Origin: Blastopirellula sediminis
Lineage (GTDB): Bacteria > Planctomycetota > Planctomycetia > Pirellulales > Pirellulaceae
Direction: 5' to 3'
DNA: 64,000 nucleotides
Assembly: GCF_020966755.1 (NCBI RefSeq)
Contig: NZ_JAJKFT010000010.1
Coordinates: 1,824,720 to 1,888,719 of the forward strand
Below, piece after piece: positions 16,723 through 26,835 of this stretch. The stretch's first letter is position 1. Each line of letters begins with the position of its first letter. The notes beneath the pieces are model-generated. The model searched no databases and was not told the origin of the DNA. It saw only the letters and a list, made by a program, of their open reading frames with translations. The translations under genes were made by a program, and so were the position numbers.

Positions 16723-19700
16723 ATGAACACGCGAACACTATCGTCCTCCGCCTATATTCCCGTTGGTTCTTACCGGGCGTACCTGGTCGTGCTTTGGGGA
16801 TTGTTGGGGGTCGGTTTGATCGCCTCTTCCGCCATCGCCGAAGAGGAACGGCAGGCCTTCTTTGAAGCGAAAATTCGTCCCGTCCTGATCGAGCATTGCT
16901 ACAGTTGCCACAACAGCGCCAAAACGGCCGAAGGGGGCCTGGCGGTCGACTTTCGTCAGGGGCTGCTCGACGGGGGAGATTCTGGTCCGGCGATCGTTGC
17001 CGGCAAACCGAAAGAGAGTTTGTTGCTGCGAGCGATGCGTCACGAAGAGATCGGCTACGAGATGCCGAAGTCGGCGCCAAAGCTAAGCGATGCGGTCCTC
17101 GCCGATTTTGCGAAGTGGATTCAGCTGGGGGCGTTTGATCCGCGCGACAAGGCGGTTTCGACAGAAGAGTTGGCCAGCGGCTTACCTTGGCCCCAGTTGC
17201 TGGAAACAAGAAAACTCCACTGGAGCTTTCAGCCAATTCGCTCCGCCGCGCCGCCGACTGTCGAAAACGACGCGTGGTGCTATAGCGACGTTGATCGCTT
17301 TATTCTGGATCGTTTGAACTCGGAAGGGCTTACGCCGTCCGGCGACGCCGAGGCGGAGATCCTTATCAGCCGTCTCTACTTCAGCTTGATCGGTCTTCCG
17401 CCGACGCCGAGCGAGTTGCAGCGGTGGAAACCGGGGCTCGAAACGCCCGACGCCGCACAGCGAAATGCAGCATACGCGCTGCTCGTCGACGAATTGCTCG
17501 CCCGGCCGCAATTCGCCGAGCATTGGGCGCGGCATTGGATGGACTGGTTTCGTTACGCCGATACGCATGGCTCGGAAGGGGATCCCGATATCGGCGAAGC
17601 TTGGCGGTACCGCGACTATCTGATTCGGGCGCTCGACGCCGACGTTCCTTATGATCAGCTGATCCGCGAGCATCTCGCGGGCGATCTGCTGGAGACTCCC
17701 CGCGTTAACCAAGACTTGCAGATCAACGAATCGGCGATTGGACCGGCCCAGTGGCGGATGGTCTTTCATGGCTACTTGCCGACCGACGCGCTGGCCGAAA
17801 AGGTCCGCTTTGTCGACGATATGATTGACGTCTTCTCCAAAGGGACGATGGGGCTGACCGTCTCGTGCGCCCGTTGTCATAATCACAAGTTCGATGCGAT
17901 CAGCCAGGCGGACTACTACGCCCTGTTTGGTATTCTCGGCTCATGTCGACCGGGACGAAGCGTGATCGATCTGCCGGAAGTCGAGCGGACGAATGTTGAA
18001 CAGTTGACGCAACTGAAGCAGGAAATTCGTAGTCGCCAGGCGCAAGTCTGGAGCGACAAGCTGCAACAGGCCAACGGAGCTAGTTTGCGTTCCTTGCGAG
18101 ATGCCCTGCAGCAAAAGCTAAAGGAGGGCGCCGCGCTGACCGATGCTTGGCAAGAATTACAGCGTGAGTGGGAATCAGAGCAAGCGGCGCTTCAAGCGTT
18201 TGTCGAACATCCGGATGCCCGCGATTGGAAGTTTGAGTCGGCGGCCGAAAAGTCAAAATGGTTCCGTACGGGCCTGGGCCTCGATCTGAACGATCCGGCC
18301 AAGACTGCATGGACGGTCGCCCTCGCCGGCGATCAGGTCATCCATGATTTCTATCCGCAGGGAGTTTATTCCCATACCCTCTCGACCAAGCATGCGGCGC
18401 GATTTAGTTCAGATGATATCCGCGTCGCAAAAGACCAGGCTGTCTGGGTGTTGGCTTGCGGCGACGGCAAATCGATCGGCCGCACGGTTGTTCAACACTA
18501 CCCCCGCTATGGCAATATCTTCCCCTCGTTCCGTCCCGGGAAAGATTGGAAGTGGCAGAAGATGGAAGTGGGCTACTGGAGCGGCGACGATGCGTTTGTC
18601 GAAATCTCGACCGCGCTCGACGCACCGGCTCCGCGTGATCGGGACGAACGCTCGTGGTTTGGCGTTCGCGAGGTGGTGATCGCCCCGAGCGGCATGGCGC
18701 CTCCTACCAGAAAGCACCGCGACGCTTACGGACTTCTTTTGGCAGGGAATGCGACGCCGCCGCAATCGCTCGAAGAACTTAATGAGCGTTCGATCGTCGC
18801 GATTCGACAAGCGATCGAACATTGGGAGGCCGACAAGCTAACCAGCGCTGAGGCCGATCTCTTGTCCGCTTGCCTGGAAGAAAAGGTTCTGGCGAATAAG
18901 CTCGACGGCGACTTGCAGCTCAAAGATCTGGTTAGCCGCTATCGGAATTTGGAAAATCAGATCCCCGTGCCGCAACGCGCGCCTGGTCTGGCCGAAGCGA
19001 CGCCGCACGATCAACCGCTTTATGTTCGCGGCGATCATAAGTCGCCCGACGAAGTGATTCCACGCCGCTTTTTGGAAGCGATTGACGCCAGGCCGTACGC
19101 TACGAACGCGAGCGGACGCCTGGAATTGGCCGACAGCGTCTTGGCGCCTGACAACCCGCTGACGCGGCGAGTGATCGTCAATCGAATTTGGCATCACATG
19201 TACGGCGCCGGTTTGGTCCGGACTCCTGACAACTTCGGACGAATGGGAGAAGAGCCGACCCATCCTGAATTGCTGGACTGGCTGGCTGTGAAGTTTGCGA
19301 ATGAGGGGTGGTCGATCAAGACGCTCGTCCGCGAGATAGCCCTGTCGCACACGTGGCGAATTTCTTCCAGGCCGTCCGATCAAGCCCGACTGCACGACGC
19401 CGAAAACCGCCTCTTGTCCCACTTTCCGGTTCGTCGCTTGGAAGCGGAGGCGATTCGTGATTCGCTTTTGCAAATCAGCGGCGAAATGGATGGGACGCTT
19501 TATGGTCCGCCCGTTTCCGGCAACTCGAATCGCCGAAGCGTCTACGTCCTGGTCAAGCGAAACGATCTTGACCCGTTCCTGCGGGCATTTGACTTTCCCG
19601 AGCCGTTTACCGCGAAAGGGCGTCGCGACGCGACCAACGTTCCGGCCCAAGCCTTGATGCTGATGAACGACGAGCAGGTCTTTCGCATGGCCACGGCGCT

Positions 19701-20784
19701 GGCGAAGCGGACGCTCGCCAATTCGGAAGCGAGCGACGACGCCGAGCGGTTGCGACTGTTGTTTCAGGCGGCACTCGGCCGCGAGCCGAGCAAGGAAGAG
19801 TCGCAGTGGGCCGCCCGCTATCTCGAAACGGTCGCTCTGGGCGAGACGCAGCGTCTGCAAGAACGAAAGCGGCTTGAAGGGGAATTGGCCGAAGTCGGTC
19901 GGGGTGAGGAGCGGATTCTCGCCGCAGCGAAAGACTCTGGGAGGACGACGGTCGCGGTCGAAAAGACTCCCGCTCCATTCGCTGCCTGGGATTTTAGCCA
20001 GGGGCTGCAAGACTCGATCGGCGGGTTGAAGCTGACCAACGTCAACAACGTCCTCTTGCGGGATGGGGTCGCGATCGTCGACGGAAGCAACTATCTAAAG
20101 TCGGAACCGCTGAAGGTCGATTTGCAGGAAAAATCGCTCGAAGTCTGGGTCGAGCTTGAGACGCTAGACCAGGGTGGAGGGGGCGTCCTCTCGATTCAAA
20201 CGAAGCAGGGAACGGTGTTCGACGCGATCGTGTTCGGCGAAAAGGCTCCGCGGGAGTGGATCGCCGGCAGCGATCACTTCAACCGCTCAAAAATGTTAGC
20301 CGGCGCCGCCGAAACGAAAATGCTCGGTCAGCCGATCCACATGGTCGTGACGTATGGTAGCGACGGAACGGTGACCGCCTATCGCGATGGGATTCGCTAT
20401 GGCGAAAGTTATCAGGTCGAACAGCTGGTCAAGTTTCCGAAAGGGGAAACGGAATTGACGTTGGGGTTGCGTCACTTGCCGGCGAGCGACGGGCGATTCC
20501 TGAAAGGCAGGATCCACGAAGCTCGTGTTTACGATCGAGCCCTCTCGGCCAAGGAAGTCGCGGCCTCCTTCGTCGCCAGTCCCCTGGCAGGCGAAGCGGA
20601 GTCGCAAATCGCTTGGATCTATCTCCACAACCGCAAGCAATTTGAAGAGTTGCAGGCGCAACGAGATGCGATCGAGCGACAGATCAAAAGCCTGCCTGGT
20701 TCGGAGCAGGAAGTGCGGCAAGCGGCCTGGACCGATCTCGTGCGAGGCGTCCTGCTGATGAAAGAGATGATTTACCTGCAATAG
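16723..20784 (+). CDS. PSD1-type planctomycetal cytochrome with LamG insertion
   Basis: The ATG at 16723 was chosen because GGAAGG lies upstream and the product opens with a hydrophobic export signal (about residues 17-39). The 1353-residue protein carries PSCyt1 with haem motif CYSCH (C59, C62, H63). DUF1549 follows with a second CxxCH, CARCHNHKFDA near residue 384, then DUF1553 with NPLTRRVIVNRIWHHMYGAG. A LamG/concanavalin-like beta sandwich sits at about residues 1085-1285 (AWDFSQGLQDSIGG to GRIHEARVYDRAL). The last residues, LVRGVLLMKEMIYLQ, look like the normal end of DUF1553, so the LamG domain seems inserted rather than appended. A carbohydrate-binding role is inferred. The DUF1501 partner follows after 55 nt. 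Confidence 0.9.
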   Translation: MNTRTLSSSAYIPVGSYRAYLVVLWGLLGVGLIASSAIAEEERQAFFEAKIRPVLIEHCYSCHNSAKTAEGGLAVDFRQGLLDGGDSGPAIVAGKPKESLLLRAMRHEEIGYEMPKSAPKLSDAVLADFAKWIQLGAFDPRDKAVSTEELASGLPWPQLLETRKLHWSFQPIRSAAPPTVENDAWCYSDVDRFILDRLNSEGLTPSGDAEAEILISRLYFSLIGLPPTPSELQRWKPGLETPDAAQRNAAYALLVDELLARPQFAEHWARHWMDWFRYADTHGSEGDPDIGEAWRYRDYLIRALDADVPYDQLIREHLAGDLLETPRVNQDLQINESAIGPAQWRMVFHGYLPTDALAEKVRFVDDMIDVFSKGTMGLTVSCARCHNHKFDAISQADYYALFGILGSCRPGRSVIDLPEVERTNVEQLTQLKQEIRSRQAQVWSDKLQQANGASLRSLRDALQQKLKEGAALTDAWQELQREWESEQAALQAFVEHPDARDWKFESAAEKSKWFRTGLGLDLNDPAKTAWTVALAGDQVIHDFYPQGVYSHTLSTKHAARFSSDDIRVAKDQAVWVLACGDGKSIGRTVVQHYPRYGNIFPSFRPGKDWKWQKMEVGYWSGDDAFVEISTALDAPAPRDRDERSWFGVREVVIAPSGMAPPTRKHRDAYGLLLAGNATPPQSLEELNERSIVAIRQAIEHWEADKLTSAEADLLSACLEEKVLANKLDGDLQLKDLVSRYRNLENQIPVPQRAPGLAEATPHDQPLYVRGDHKSPDEVIPRRFLEAIDARPYATNASGRLELADSVLAPDNPLTRRVIVNRIWHHMYGAGLVRTPDNFGRMGEEPTHPELLDWLAVKFANEGWSIKTLVREIALSHTWRISSRPSDQARLHDAENRLLSHFPVRRLEAEAIRDSLLQISGEMDGTLYGPPVSGNSNRRSVYVLVKRNDLDPFLRAFDFPEPFTAKGRRDATNVPAQALMLMNDEQVFRMATALAKRTLANSEASDDAERLRLLFQAALGREPSKEESQWAARYLETVALGETQRLQERKRLEGELAEVGRGEERILAAAKDSGRTTVAVEKTPAPFAAWDFSQGLQDSIGGLKLTNVNNVLLRDGVAIVDGSNYLKSEPLKVDLQEKSLEVWVELETLDQGGGGVLSIQTKQGTVFDAIVFGEKAPREWIAGSDHFNRSKMLAGAAETKMLGQPIHMVVTYGSDGTVTAYRDGIRYGESYQVEQLVKFPKGETELTLGLRHLPASDGRFLKGRIHEARVYDRALSAKEVAASFVASPLAGEAESQIAWIYLHNRKQFEELQAQRDAIERQIKSLPGSEQEVRQAAWTDLVRGVLLMKEMIYLQ

Positions 20785-20839
20785 CGGATAGCGCTCGCGC
20801 CCAGCGATTGCGAATGTCCTTCACGAAAAGAGTCGTTCG

Positions 20840-22273
20840 ATGTCTACCAAGTTCATCACTCGCCGTAGTCTGCTGCAAAGCTGCTCGCTCGGTTTTGGTT
20901 CGGTGGCGCTCTCCGGGATGTTTCCGGGGCTTACGCTCGGCAGCGAGTCGCCGCCGCCGAGTGGCGCGATGTCCGAATTTCATCATCCGCCGAAGGCGAA
21001 ACGGGTCATCTTCTGCTTCATGTCAGGGGGCGTATCGCACGTCGATTCGTTCGATCCGAAGCCGATGCTCGAAAAGCTGCATGGCAAGCCGATGCCGGTG
21101 ACGGTCGAAAGAACGCAGTTCAACAACAATGGCGCCATCATGGCGAGCCCGTTCAAGTTCACGCCGTCAGGCCAGTCGGGAATCCCGGTTAGCGGGATGT
21201 TTCCGGAAATCGCCAAGGTCGCCGACGAATTGGCGGTGGTCCGGTCGATGACGACCAGCGTCAACGAGCATGCTCAAGGCAATTTCATGATGCACACTGG
21301 ATTTCCCTTTATGGGACATCCGAGCGCCGGGGCCTGGGCCGCTTATGGACTCGGTTCCGAAAATGAAAACCTGCCGGCGTTCGTCGTGTTACGAAGCGGC
21401 GCAGCCGTGGCGCCGCACGGGGGAGTCGCACTCTTCAGCAACGGTTTTCTGCCGGGGCAGCACCAGGGATCGACCCTCTACGCCGATCGAGCGGAGGCGA
21501 TTCAAAACATCGCCCCGCATGGCGATTCGCTCGCGCAGCGCAGTCGGCTCGATTTTGTGAAGCGATTTGACGGTCGGTTCTTGCAGTCGACTTCGCAAGA
21601 TCCGCAGGTCGAAGCGGCGATCAAGAATGCCGAGGTCGCGTTCCGCATGCAGTCGGCGGTGCCGGAGCTCTGCGATATCTCGGGAGAAACCGCGGCGACT
21701 CTCAAACGGTATGGCGTCGAATCGAAAGATCCGCTCACCGCGGCTTATGGGAGGCAATGTCTGCTCGCTCGGCGTCTGGTGGAACGGGGCGTGCGGTTTA
21801 TCGAACTGAGTTGCCTTACCGCTGGAATCGGCGCCGGCGGTGCGCCGAATCCGTGGGACCAGCATGGCAAACTGGAACTGGGGCACAAGAAGATGGCGGA
21901 GCAGGTCGACCAGCCGATCTCGGGGATGATCCAAGATCTGAAAGAGCGCGGCTTGCTCGACGATACGCTCGTCGTTTGGGCCTGCGAATTTGGACGCACG
22001 CCGTTCTCGCAAGGTTCAGATGGCCGCGATCACAATCCATTCGGGTTCAGCATTTGGATGGCCGGCGGCGGGATCAAAGGGGGAACGATTCATGGCGCGA
22101 CCGACGAGTTCGGCTATCGCGCTGTCGAAAACCCTTGCACGATCTATGACCTGTGGGCGACGGTCTTGCATCAATTGGGAGTTGACCACAGGAAGCTGAC
22201 TTATCGACATGGTGGAAGAGACTTCCGACTGACCGACGTGCACGGAAACGTGATTCACAAGATTTTGACCTGA
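20840..22273 (+). CDS. DUF1501 family protein, Tat-exported partner of the LamG-PSD1
   Basis: This 477-residue protein begins with a twin-arginine signal ([16 protein letters not shown]). It carries the family core [20 protein letters not shown] near residue 55, [17 protein letters not shown], a long middle domain, and the C-terminal set [29 protein letters not shown] and [13 protein letters not shown]. It lies 55 nt after the PSD1 stop with no terminator between, so the pair is probably one operon. The fold is of the alkaline phosphatase superfamily; the substrate is unknown. Two sulfatase genes follow on the same strand after a 479-nt gap, so this may be the redox/hydrolase module of a polysaccharide-use locus. 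Confidence 0.9.
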   Translation: MSTKFITRRSLLQSCSLGFGSVALSGMFPGLTLGSESPPPSGAMSEFHHPPKAKRVIFCFMSGGVSHVDSFDPKPMLEKLHGKPMPVTVERTQFNNNGAIMASPFKFTPSGQSGIPVSGMFPEIAKVADELAVVRSMTTSVNEHAQGNFMMHTGFPFMGHPSAGAWAAYGLGSENENLPAFVVLRSGAAVAPHGGVALFSNGFLPGQHQGSTLYADRAEAIQNIAPHGDSLAQRSRLDFVKRFDGRFLQSTSQDPQVEAAIKNAEVAFRMQSAVPELCDISGETAATLKRYGVESKDPLTAAYGRQCLLARRLVERGVRFIELSCLTAGIGAGGAPNPWDQHGKLELGHKKMAEQVDQPISGMIQDLKERGLLDDTLVVWACEFGRTPFSQGSDGRDHNPFGFSIWMAGGGIKGGTIHGATDEFGYRAVENPCTIYDLWATVLHQLGVDHRKLTYRHGGRDFRLTDVHGNVIHKILT

Positions 22274-22364
22274 GCGACTGCTCACATCACGATCGCTTCT
22301 GCGCCTCACTGGCTGACCTCCTTGCGTTACCGAGAAGTTCGGTGGCGCATCATATGATTCAGCA

Positions 22365-22418
22365 TGTCTGATCTGTTTGAAGTCGTGTCTGATTTGGATT
22401 GATTTCAGCTCCAGCGGC
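22365..22418 (+). repeat. Dispersed 54-nt intergenic repeat, copy 2
   Basis: This is the ungapped counterpart of 16192-16245 (about 43 of 54 identical), with the same paired GTCTGAT words and the same GCTCCAGCGGC end. It lies about 90 nt after the DUF1501 stop. Both full copies are in the same orientation and sit downstream of a gene end. No reading frame crosses it convincingly. Confidence 0.75.
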
Positions 22419-22752
22419 TTGCTTTCTAGTTGCGGACACTGGAGAAAAGTTGATTTGGCGAGCACTGCTCGTATGTCCGATCTTGTGTCGGAAAAGTTGG
22501 AGCCGTTTGCAGGATCTATAAGCCGTTATTGATAGGAATTTGTTTTCGCTCATAAGGCTGGCTCGGCCGGAGTCTCGCAAATGAACATCAAAGGCCGAAG
22601 TTTAAGCTCTACATGGCGGATCGGAATTCGGGTCGAAGTCTCTTTGGGCGGTTAAAGCTGATCCCAGTTGATGGACTCGCGGCGTAATCCGGTCGATAAT
22701 GTCGTGCACGTCTCTTATCCAGGAACGATCCGAGCAAGTGGGAGGTTACGCC
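22419..22752. other. Upstream region of the first sulfatase gene
   Basis: No gene is recognised here. The region contains a looser relative of the repeat (GTCCGATCTTGTGTCGGAAAAG near 22475, itself partly self-complementary: TCCGA with TCGGA) and an AT-rich stretch near 22510-22560 that may hold the sulfatase promoter. The last bases carry the GGAGG ribosome-binding site of the sulfatase. Confidence 0.4.
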
Positions 22753-25095
22753 ATGCGAGCGTTGCTGCAGAGTATTGTCGTCGTTCTATTTCTCTTGATC
22801 CCAGCATCTTGCTTCGCCCAGCAGATCGACCGTTCGCAGCTTCCGCTGTCGGAACCGTCATTCAAAGGCAAGATCGAAAAAACATTCAAGGGTTCCGAGC
22901 AGGACTATCCGCAGCCGGTCGCGCCTCCGCAGGGTGCGCCGAACGTCTTGCTGATACTGATCGACGACTTAGGATTCGGGCATCCCTCGACATTTGGCGG
23001 ACCGATTTCCACGCCTTCTCTCGATCGGCTCGCTGAGTTGGGCGTCAAATACAACCGTTTTCACACTACGGCGATCTGCTCGCCGACGCGGGCTGCATTG
23101 CTTACCGGCCGCAATCATCACCAGTGCGCTTTTGGCACAATTACTGAGTTGTCGACCGGGTATCCAGGTTATCACTCGGTCTGGCCACGCAGTTGCGCAT
23201 CGATTGCGGAAGTGTTAAAGGACAATGGCTACAGCACAGCCGCTTGGGGCAAGTGGCACAACACGCCGGATTGGGAAACCAGCCCAATTGGCCCGTTCGA
23301 TCGCTGGCCTACAGGATTGGGCTTTGAGTACTTCTACGGTTTCCAGGGGGGCGAAACAAGTCAGTGGTATCCGCAACTGTTCCGCAACACAACGCCGATC
23401 GAACAACCTGCAACGCCAGAAGAAGGCTATCACCTGACCGAGGACATTACGGATGACGCTATCGCGTGGATCAACCGGCAGCAGTCGATCAATCCTGACA
23501 AGCCATTCTTCGTCTACTTTGCGACAGGCGCCACCCACGCGCCGTTACACGCGCCGGAAGAATGGATTGAAAAGTTCAAGGGACAGTTCGATCAGGGCTG
23601 GGATAAGATTCGCGAAGAAACGCTTGCCCGACAGAAAAAGATCGGCGTCGTGCCGGAGAATACGAAACTGACGCCTCGCCCCCAGGAAATCCCCGCTTGG
23701 GACAGTCTATCGGACGACGCCAAGCGACTCTACGCTCGTCACCAAGAAGCGTTCGCCGGTTTTCTCGCTCACACGGACTATCATGTTGGACGACTGGTCG
23801 ACGCCGTGCGTCAACTGCCTGATGGCGATAACACGTTGATCATCTATGTTGCCGGCGACAACGGCCCCAGTGCCGAAGGGAGCTTGACCGGAACCACAAA
23901 CAACATGATGACGCAGAACGGCATTCCCGATACGGTCGAATTGCAACTGAAAGAACTGCAGGAAATCGGCGGGCCGAAGCACGAGAATCACTATCCGGTC
24001 GGTTGGGCGTGGGCGGGGTCGTCGCCGTTCCAGTGGATGAAACGCGTTCCGTCACACTTCGGCGGTACCCGCAATGGTCTGGTGATTTCCTGGCCCGCAA
24101 AAGTGAAAGACGCCGGAACGATGCGCAGTCAGTTTCATCATGCCATCGACATCGCTCCGACGATCTACGAGGCGGCCGGAATTCCTGAACCAAAGACCGT
24201 CGGCGGCGTCGAGCAAACGCCTATCGCTGGGATTAGTATGGCTTACACCATTTCCGATCCCAACGCTGAAGGGCGACGCGAGACGCAGTACTTCGAAACC
24301 GGGGGACACCGCGCGATTTACCACAAGGGTTGGGTCGCAGCCGCATTCCAAGGAGTTCCTTGGGAACTGACCGGATCAAAAGGCTTCGACAACGCCAAGT
24401 GGGAACTCTATAACATCGAAGAGGACTTCTCTGAGGCGGTCGACCTGGCGGAGAAGTACCCGGAAAAATTGAAAGAGCTGCAAGCGGCATTCGACCAGGA
24501 AGCGGAAAAGTATGACGTCTATCCACTCGACGACCGCTTCGCCGAGCGGGCCGTCAATCGAGAGCGTCCCTCGGTCACCCGCGGGCGAACCTCGTTCAGC
24601 TACGCGTCAGGCGCCGATCGCATTCCCGAAGGAAGCGCGCCTCCGCTCTATCAGCGGACTCACACCATCGCCGCATCGCTCGACCTTGCTGAAGAAAGCG
24701 TCAACGGGGTGATCGTGGCCGAAGGTGGCAGCTCTGGCGGTTATACGCTGTACGTCGAAGACGGAAAACTTGTCTACGAGTACAACTTCTTCGGCAAAGA
24801 ACGGAAGAAGATCGTCGCTGACTCCAAGTTGCCCTCGGGCAAGGTCGAAGTCGAAATGGATTACCAGCAGTACCCGGTAACGAAGAACGATCCAGCAGTC
24901 GGAGGGACGGTAACGCTCTCCGTGAATGGCAAACAGGTAGCCAAAGGTGAAGTTCCGCACGTTGTGCCTGCTCGGTTTTCGGCCACCGAAACGCTCGACG
25001 TCGGTAGTGATCTCGGTTCAACGGTATCCGAAGACTACACGGCGCCGCACTCCTTCAGCGGCGAAATTAAGGAGGTCAGGATCGAGTTGAAGTGA
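22753..25095 (+). CDS. Type I arylsulfatase, secreted
   Basis: The ATG at 22753 is preferred over an in-frame ATG 18 codons upstream: GGAGG lies seven bases before it and the product starts directly with a Sec signal peptide cleaved near CFAQQ. The 780-residue enzyme has the formylglycine motif C-S-P-T-R (Cys109), the metal-site Asp pair in LILIDDLGFGH (71-72) and the later metal site VAGDNGPSAEG. A C-terminal extension of about 160 residues (from the RTSFSYASG region) is typical of large arylsulfatases of the AtsA/S1_4 type. It should hydrolyse sulfate esters outside the cytoplasm once the Cys has been converted by a formylglycine-generating enzyme, which is not encoded in this window. The sulfated substrate is unknown. 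Confidence 0.92.
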   Translation: MRALLQSIVVVLFLLIPASCFAQQIDRSQLPLSEPSFKGKIEKTFKGSEQDYPQPVAPPQGAPNVLLILIDDLGFGHPSTFGGPISTPSLDRLAELGVKYNRFHTTAICSPTRAALLTGRNHHQCAFGTITELSTGYPGYHSVWPRSCASIAEVLKDNGYSTAAWGKWHNTPDWETSPIGPFDRWPTGLGFEYFYGFQGGETSQWYPQLFRNTTPIEQPATPEEGYHLTEDITDDAIAWINRQQSINPDKPFFVYFATGATHAPLHAPEEWIEKFKGQFDQGWDKIREETLARQKKIGVVPENTKLTPRPQEIPAWDSLSDDAKRLYARHQEAFAGFLAHTDYHVGRLVDAVRQLPDGDNTLIIYVAGDNGPSAEGSLTGTTNNMMTQNGIPDTVELQLKELQEIGGPKHENHYPVGWAWAGSSPFQWMKRVPSHFGGTRNGLVISWPAKVKDAGTMRSQFHHAIDIAPTIYEAAGIPEPKTVGGVEQTPIAGISMAYTISDPNAEGRRETQYFETGGHRAIYHKGWVAAAFQGVPWELTGSKGFDNAKWELYNIEEDFSEAVDLAEKYPEKLKELQAAFDQEAEKYDVYPLDDRFAERAVNRERPSVTRGRTSFSYASGADRIPEGSAPPLYQRTHTIAASLDLAEESVNGVIVAEGGSSGGYTLYVEDGKLVYEYNFFGKERKKIVADSKLPSGKVEVEMDYQQYPVTKNDPAVGGTVTLSVNGKQVAKGEVPHVVPARFSATETLDVGSDLGSTVSEDYTAPHSFSGEIKEVRIELK

Positions 25096-25125
25096 CGCAC
25101 GTGTAGTTCGCTCGTCGTACATACT

Positions 25126-25160
25126 CGTCTGGTCCGTTCGAAGTTGTATCTGATTTGGAG
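25126..25160 (+). repeat. Dispersed intergenic repeat, partial copy 3
   Basis: About 34 nt match the first part of the copy at 22365 with roughly five mismatches (CGTCTGGTCCGTTCGAAGTT, then TATCTGATTTGGA). The GCTCCAGCGGC end is missing. It lies 30 nt after the sulfatase stop, again downstream of a gene and in the same orientation as the other two copies. Confidence 0.6.
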
Positions 25161-25291
25161 CGGTAAGACTTGCGCCGAGGGGCTCTTGGTAGGTCGGAAC
25201 CTTCTGAAATGCCTGCGAGTTTGGTGTACCATGGAAGTCACGCTCCTCTAGCGTATTCATGTTTCGCGGCAAAGCCTTTTCGTAAGCCATC

Positions 25292-26758
25292 ATGAAGCCT
25301 GTCCATTCCGCCTCGCTGGCTCACTGTGCGCTGGTCGCTGTGCTGATCCAAGGCTCGCTTGTTCAGGCGGCTAAGCCGAATGTGTTGTTCATTGCGGTGG
25401 ACGACTTGGCTTGCACGCTGGGATGTTATGGCGACGTCGTCGCGAAAACGCCGAACATCGATCGATTGGCGGCTTCGGGAACTTGCTTTCAGCGGGCCTA
25501 TAACCAGTTGCCGCTGTGCAATCCAACGCGAGCGTCGGTAATGACGGGCCTGCGGCCCGATCAGATCAATGTTTACGATCTTGATCGCCACTTTCGCGAC
25601 GAAACGCCCGATGTGGTGACGTTGTCGCAGGCCTTTCAAAGGGCGGGCTATTTCACGGCGCGCGTCGGGAAGATCTATCATTACAACGTACCGGCTGCGA
25701 TTGGAACGGATGGCTTCGACGATCCTCCTTCGTGGGACCGGACCGTCAATCCGAAGGGACGCGACAAGGCCGAAGAATCGCTGATCTTTAACGCCGAACC
25801 GCATCGCAAGATCAGCGCTTCCCTCAGTTGGTTAGCCGCCGAGGGGGCTGCGGAAGAACAGACTGACGGCATGATCGCCTCCGAAGCGATCAAGATCATG
25901 CGCGAAAAGAAGGACGAACCGTTCTTTTTGGGCGTCGGCTTCTTTCGACCTCATACGCCGTACGTGGCGCCGAAAGAGTTCTTCGAGATGTACCCGCTTC
26001 AGTCGTTGCGATTGCCTTACGCCCCGGATGATGACCGCGACGATATTCCCACGGCCGCATTCGCACATAATTGCCCGGTGCCGAACTATGGGCTAGACGA
26101 GCCGACATTGTTGAAAGCGACCCAGGCCTACTACGCTTGCGTCTCGATGGTGGACGCCCAGGTCGGTCGTCTGCTGTCGGCGTTGGACGAGTTGGGGATC
26201 GCGGAAAACACGATCATCGTGTTCTGGAGCGATCATGGTTACCACCTGGGCGAGCACAATGGCGTCTGGCAGAAGCGTACGCTGTTCGAGCAAGCGGCTC
26301 GCGCTCCGTTGATCGTTTATGCCCCTGGTCAGCAAGGGAAGGGAGCCTGCGATCGGATCGTGGAGTTTGTCGATATCTATCCGACGATAACCGATCTGGC
26401 GGGAGTCGATATGCCGGAACATCTGGCCGGCCGAAGTCTGCGTCGATTGATCGATGATCCGCACGCCCAGTGGAATGGCCAAGCCGTCACGCAAGTCCTG
26501 CGACCGGCCGATGACCGCCTGCCGGAGATGGTCATGGGGTGCAGTATCCGCACTGATCGGTACCGCTACACCGAATGGGGCGACGGCAAGTATGGCGTCG
26601 AGCTATATGACCATCACGCCGATCCGAGCGAGTTTAATAACCTGGCCCAGGATCCAGACGAGCGAGCCCAAGCTGTGATCGCGCAGCTTCGCAGTGAACT
26701 GAGGAAGAAGGCCTCGGGGAAGACGCCCACCACGCCGGTCAATCCCGATCGGTTGTAA
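25292..26758 (+). CDS. Type I sulfatase, iduronate-2-sulfatase-like, secreted
   Basis: This 488-residue sulfatase starts at an ATG followed by a short Sec signal ending near VQAAKP. It carries the metal-site [10 protein letters not shown], the formylglycine motif C-N-P-T-R (Cys76) followed by [17 protein letters not shown], and the C-terminal metal site [18 protein letters not shown]. The [12 protein letters not shown] and HGYHLGEHN stretches are typical of the iduronate-2-sulfatase/S1_7 group. This makes a sulfated uronic-acid-containing polysaccharide the likely substrate class. It follows the first sulfatase by 196 nt, and complementary action on one polysaccharide is plausible. It converges with the DUF1080 gene. 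Confidence 0.92.
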   Translation: MKPVHSASLAHCALVAVLIQGSLVQAAKPNVLFIAVDDLACTLGCYGDVVAKTPNIDRLAASGTCFQRAYNQLPLCNPTRASVMTGLRPDQINVYDLDRHFRDETPDVVTLSQAFQRAGYFTARVGKIYHYNVPAAIGTDGFDDPPSWDRTVNPKGRDKAEESLIFNAEPHRKISASLSWLAAEGAAEEQTDGMIASEAIKIMREKKDEPFFLGVGFFRPHTPYVAPKEFFEMYPLQSLRLPYAPDDDRDDIPTAAFAHNCPVPNYGLDEPTLLKATQAYYACVSMVDAQVGRLLSALDELGIAENTIIVFWSDHGYHLGEHNGVWQKRTLFEQAARAPLIVYAPGQQGKGACDRIVEFVDIYPTITDLAGVDMPEHLAGRSLRRLIDDPHAQWNGQAVTQVLRPADDRLPEMVMGCSIRTDRYRYTEWGDGKYGVELYDHHADPSEFNNLAQDPDERAQAVIAQLRSELRKKASGKTPTTPVNPDRL

Positions 26759-26835
26759 GGGGCGAACGCGAAACGGCGGCGAGAAATCGCTAGCGGTCTT
26801 TCTTCTTCTTAAACAAGATGCGCCCGAATCGCGAG

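Noticed and set aside
26759-26835. Terminator between the convergent sulfatase and DUF1080 genes
   Set aside because: No stem of more than a few base pairs could be found; the T-rich TCTTTCTTCTTCTT run alone is not enough.
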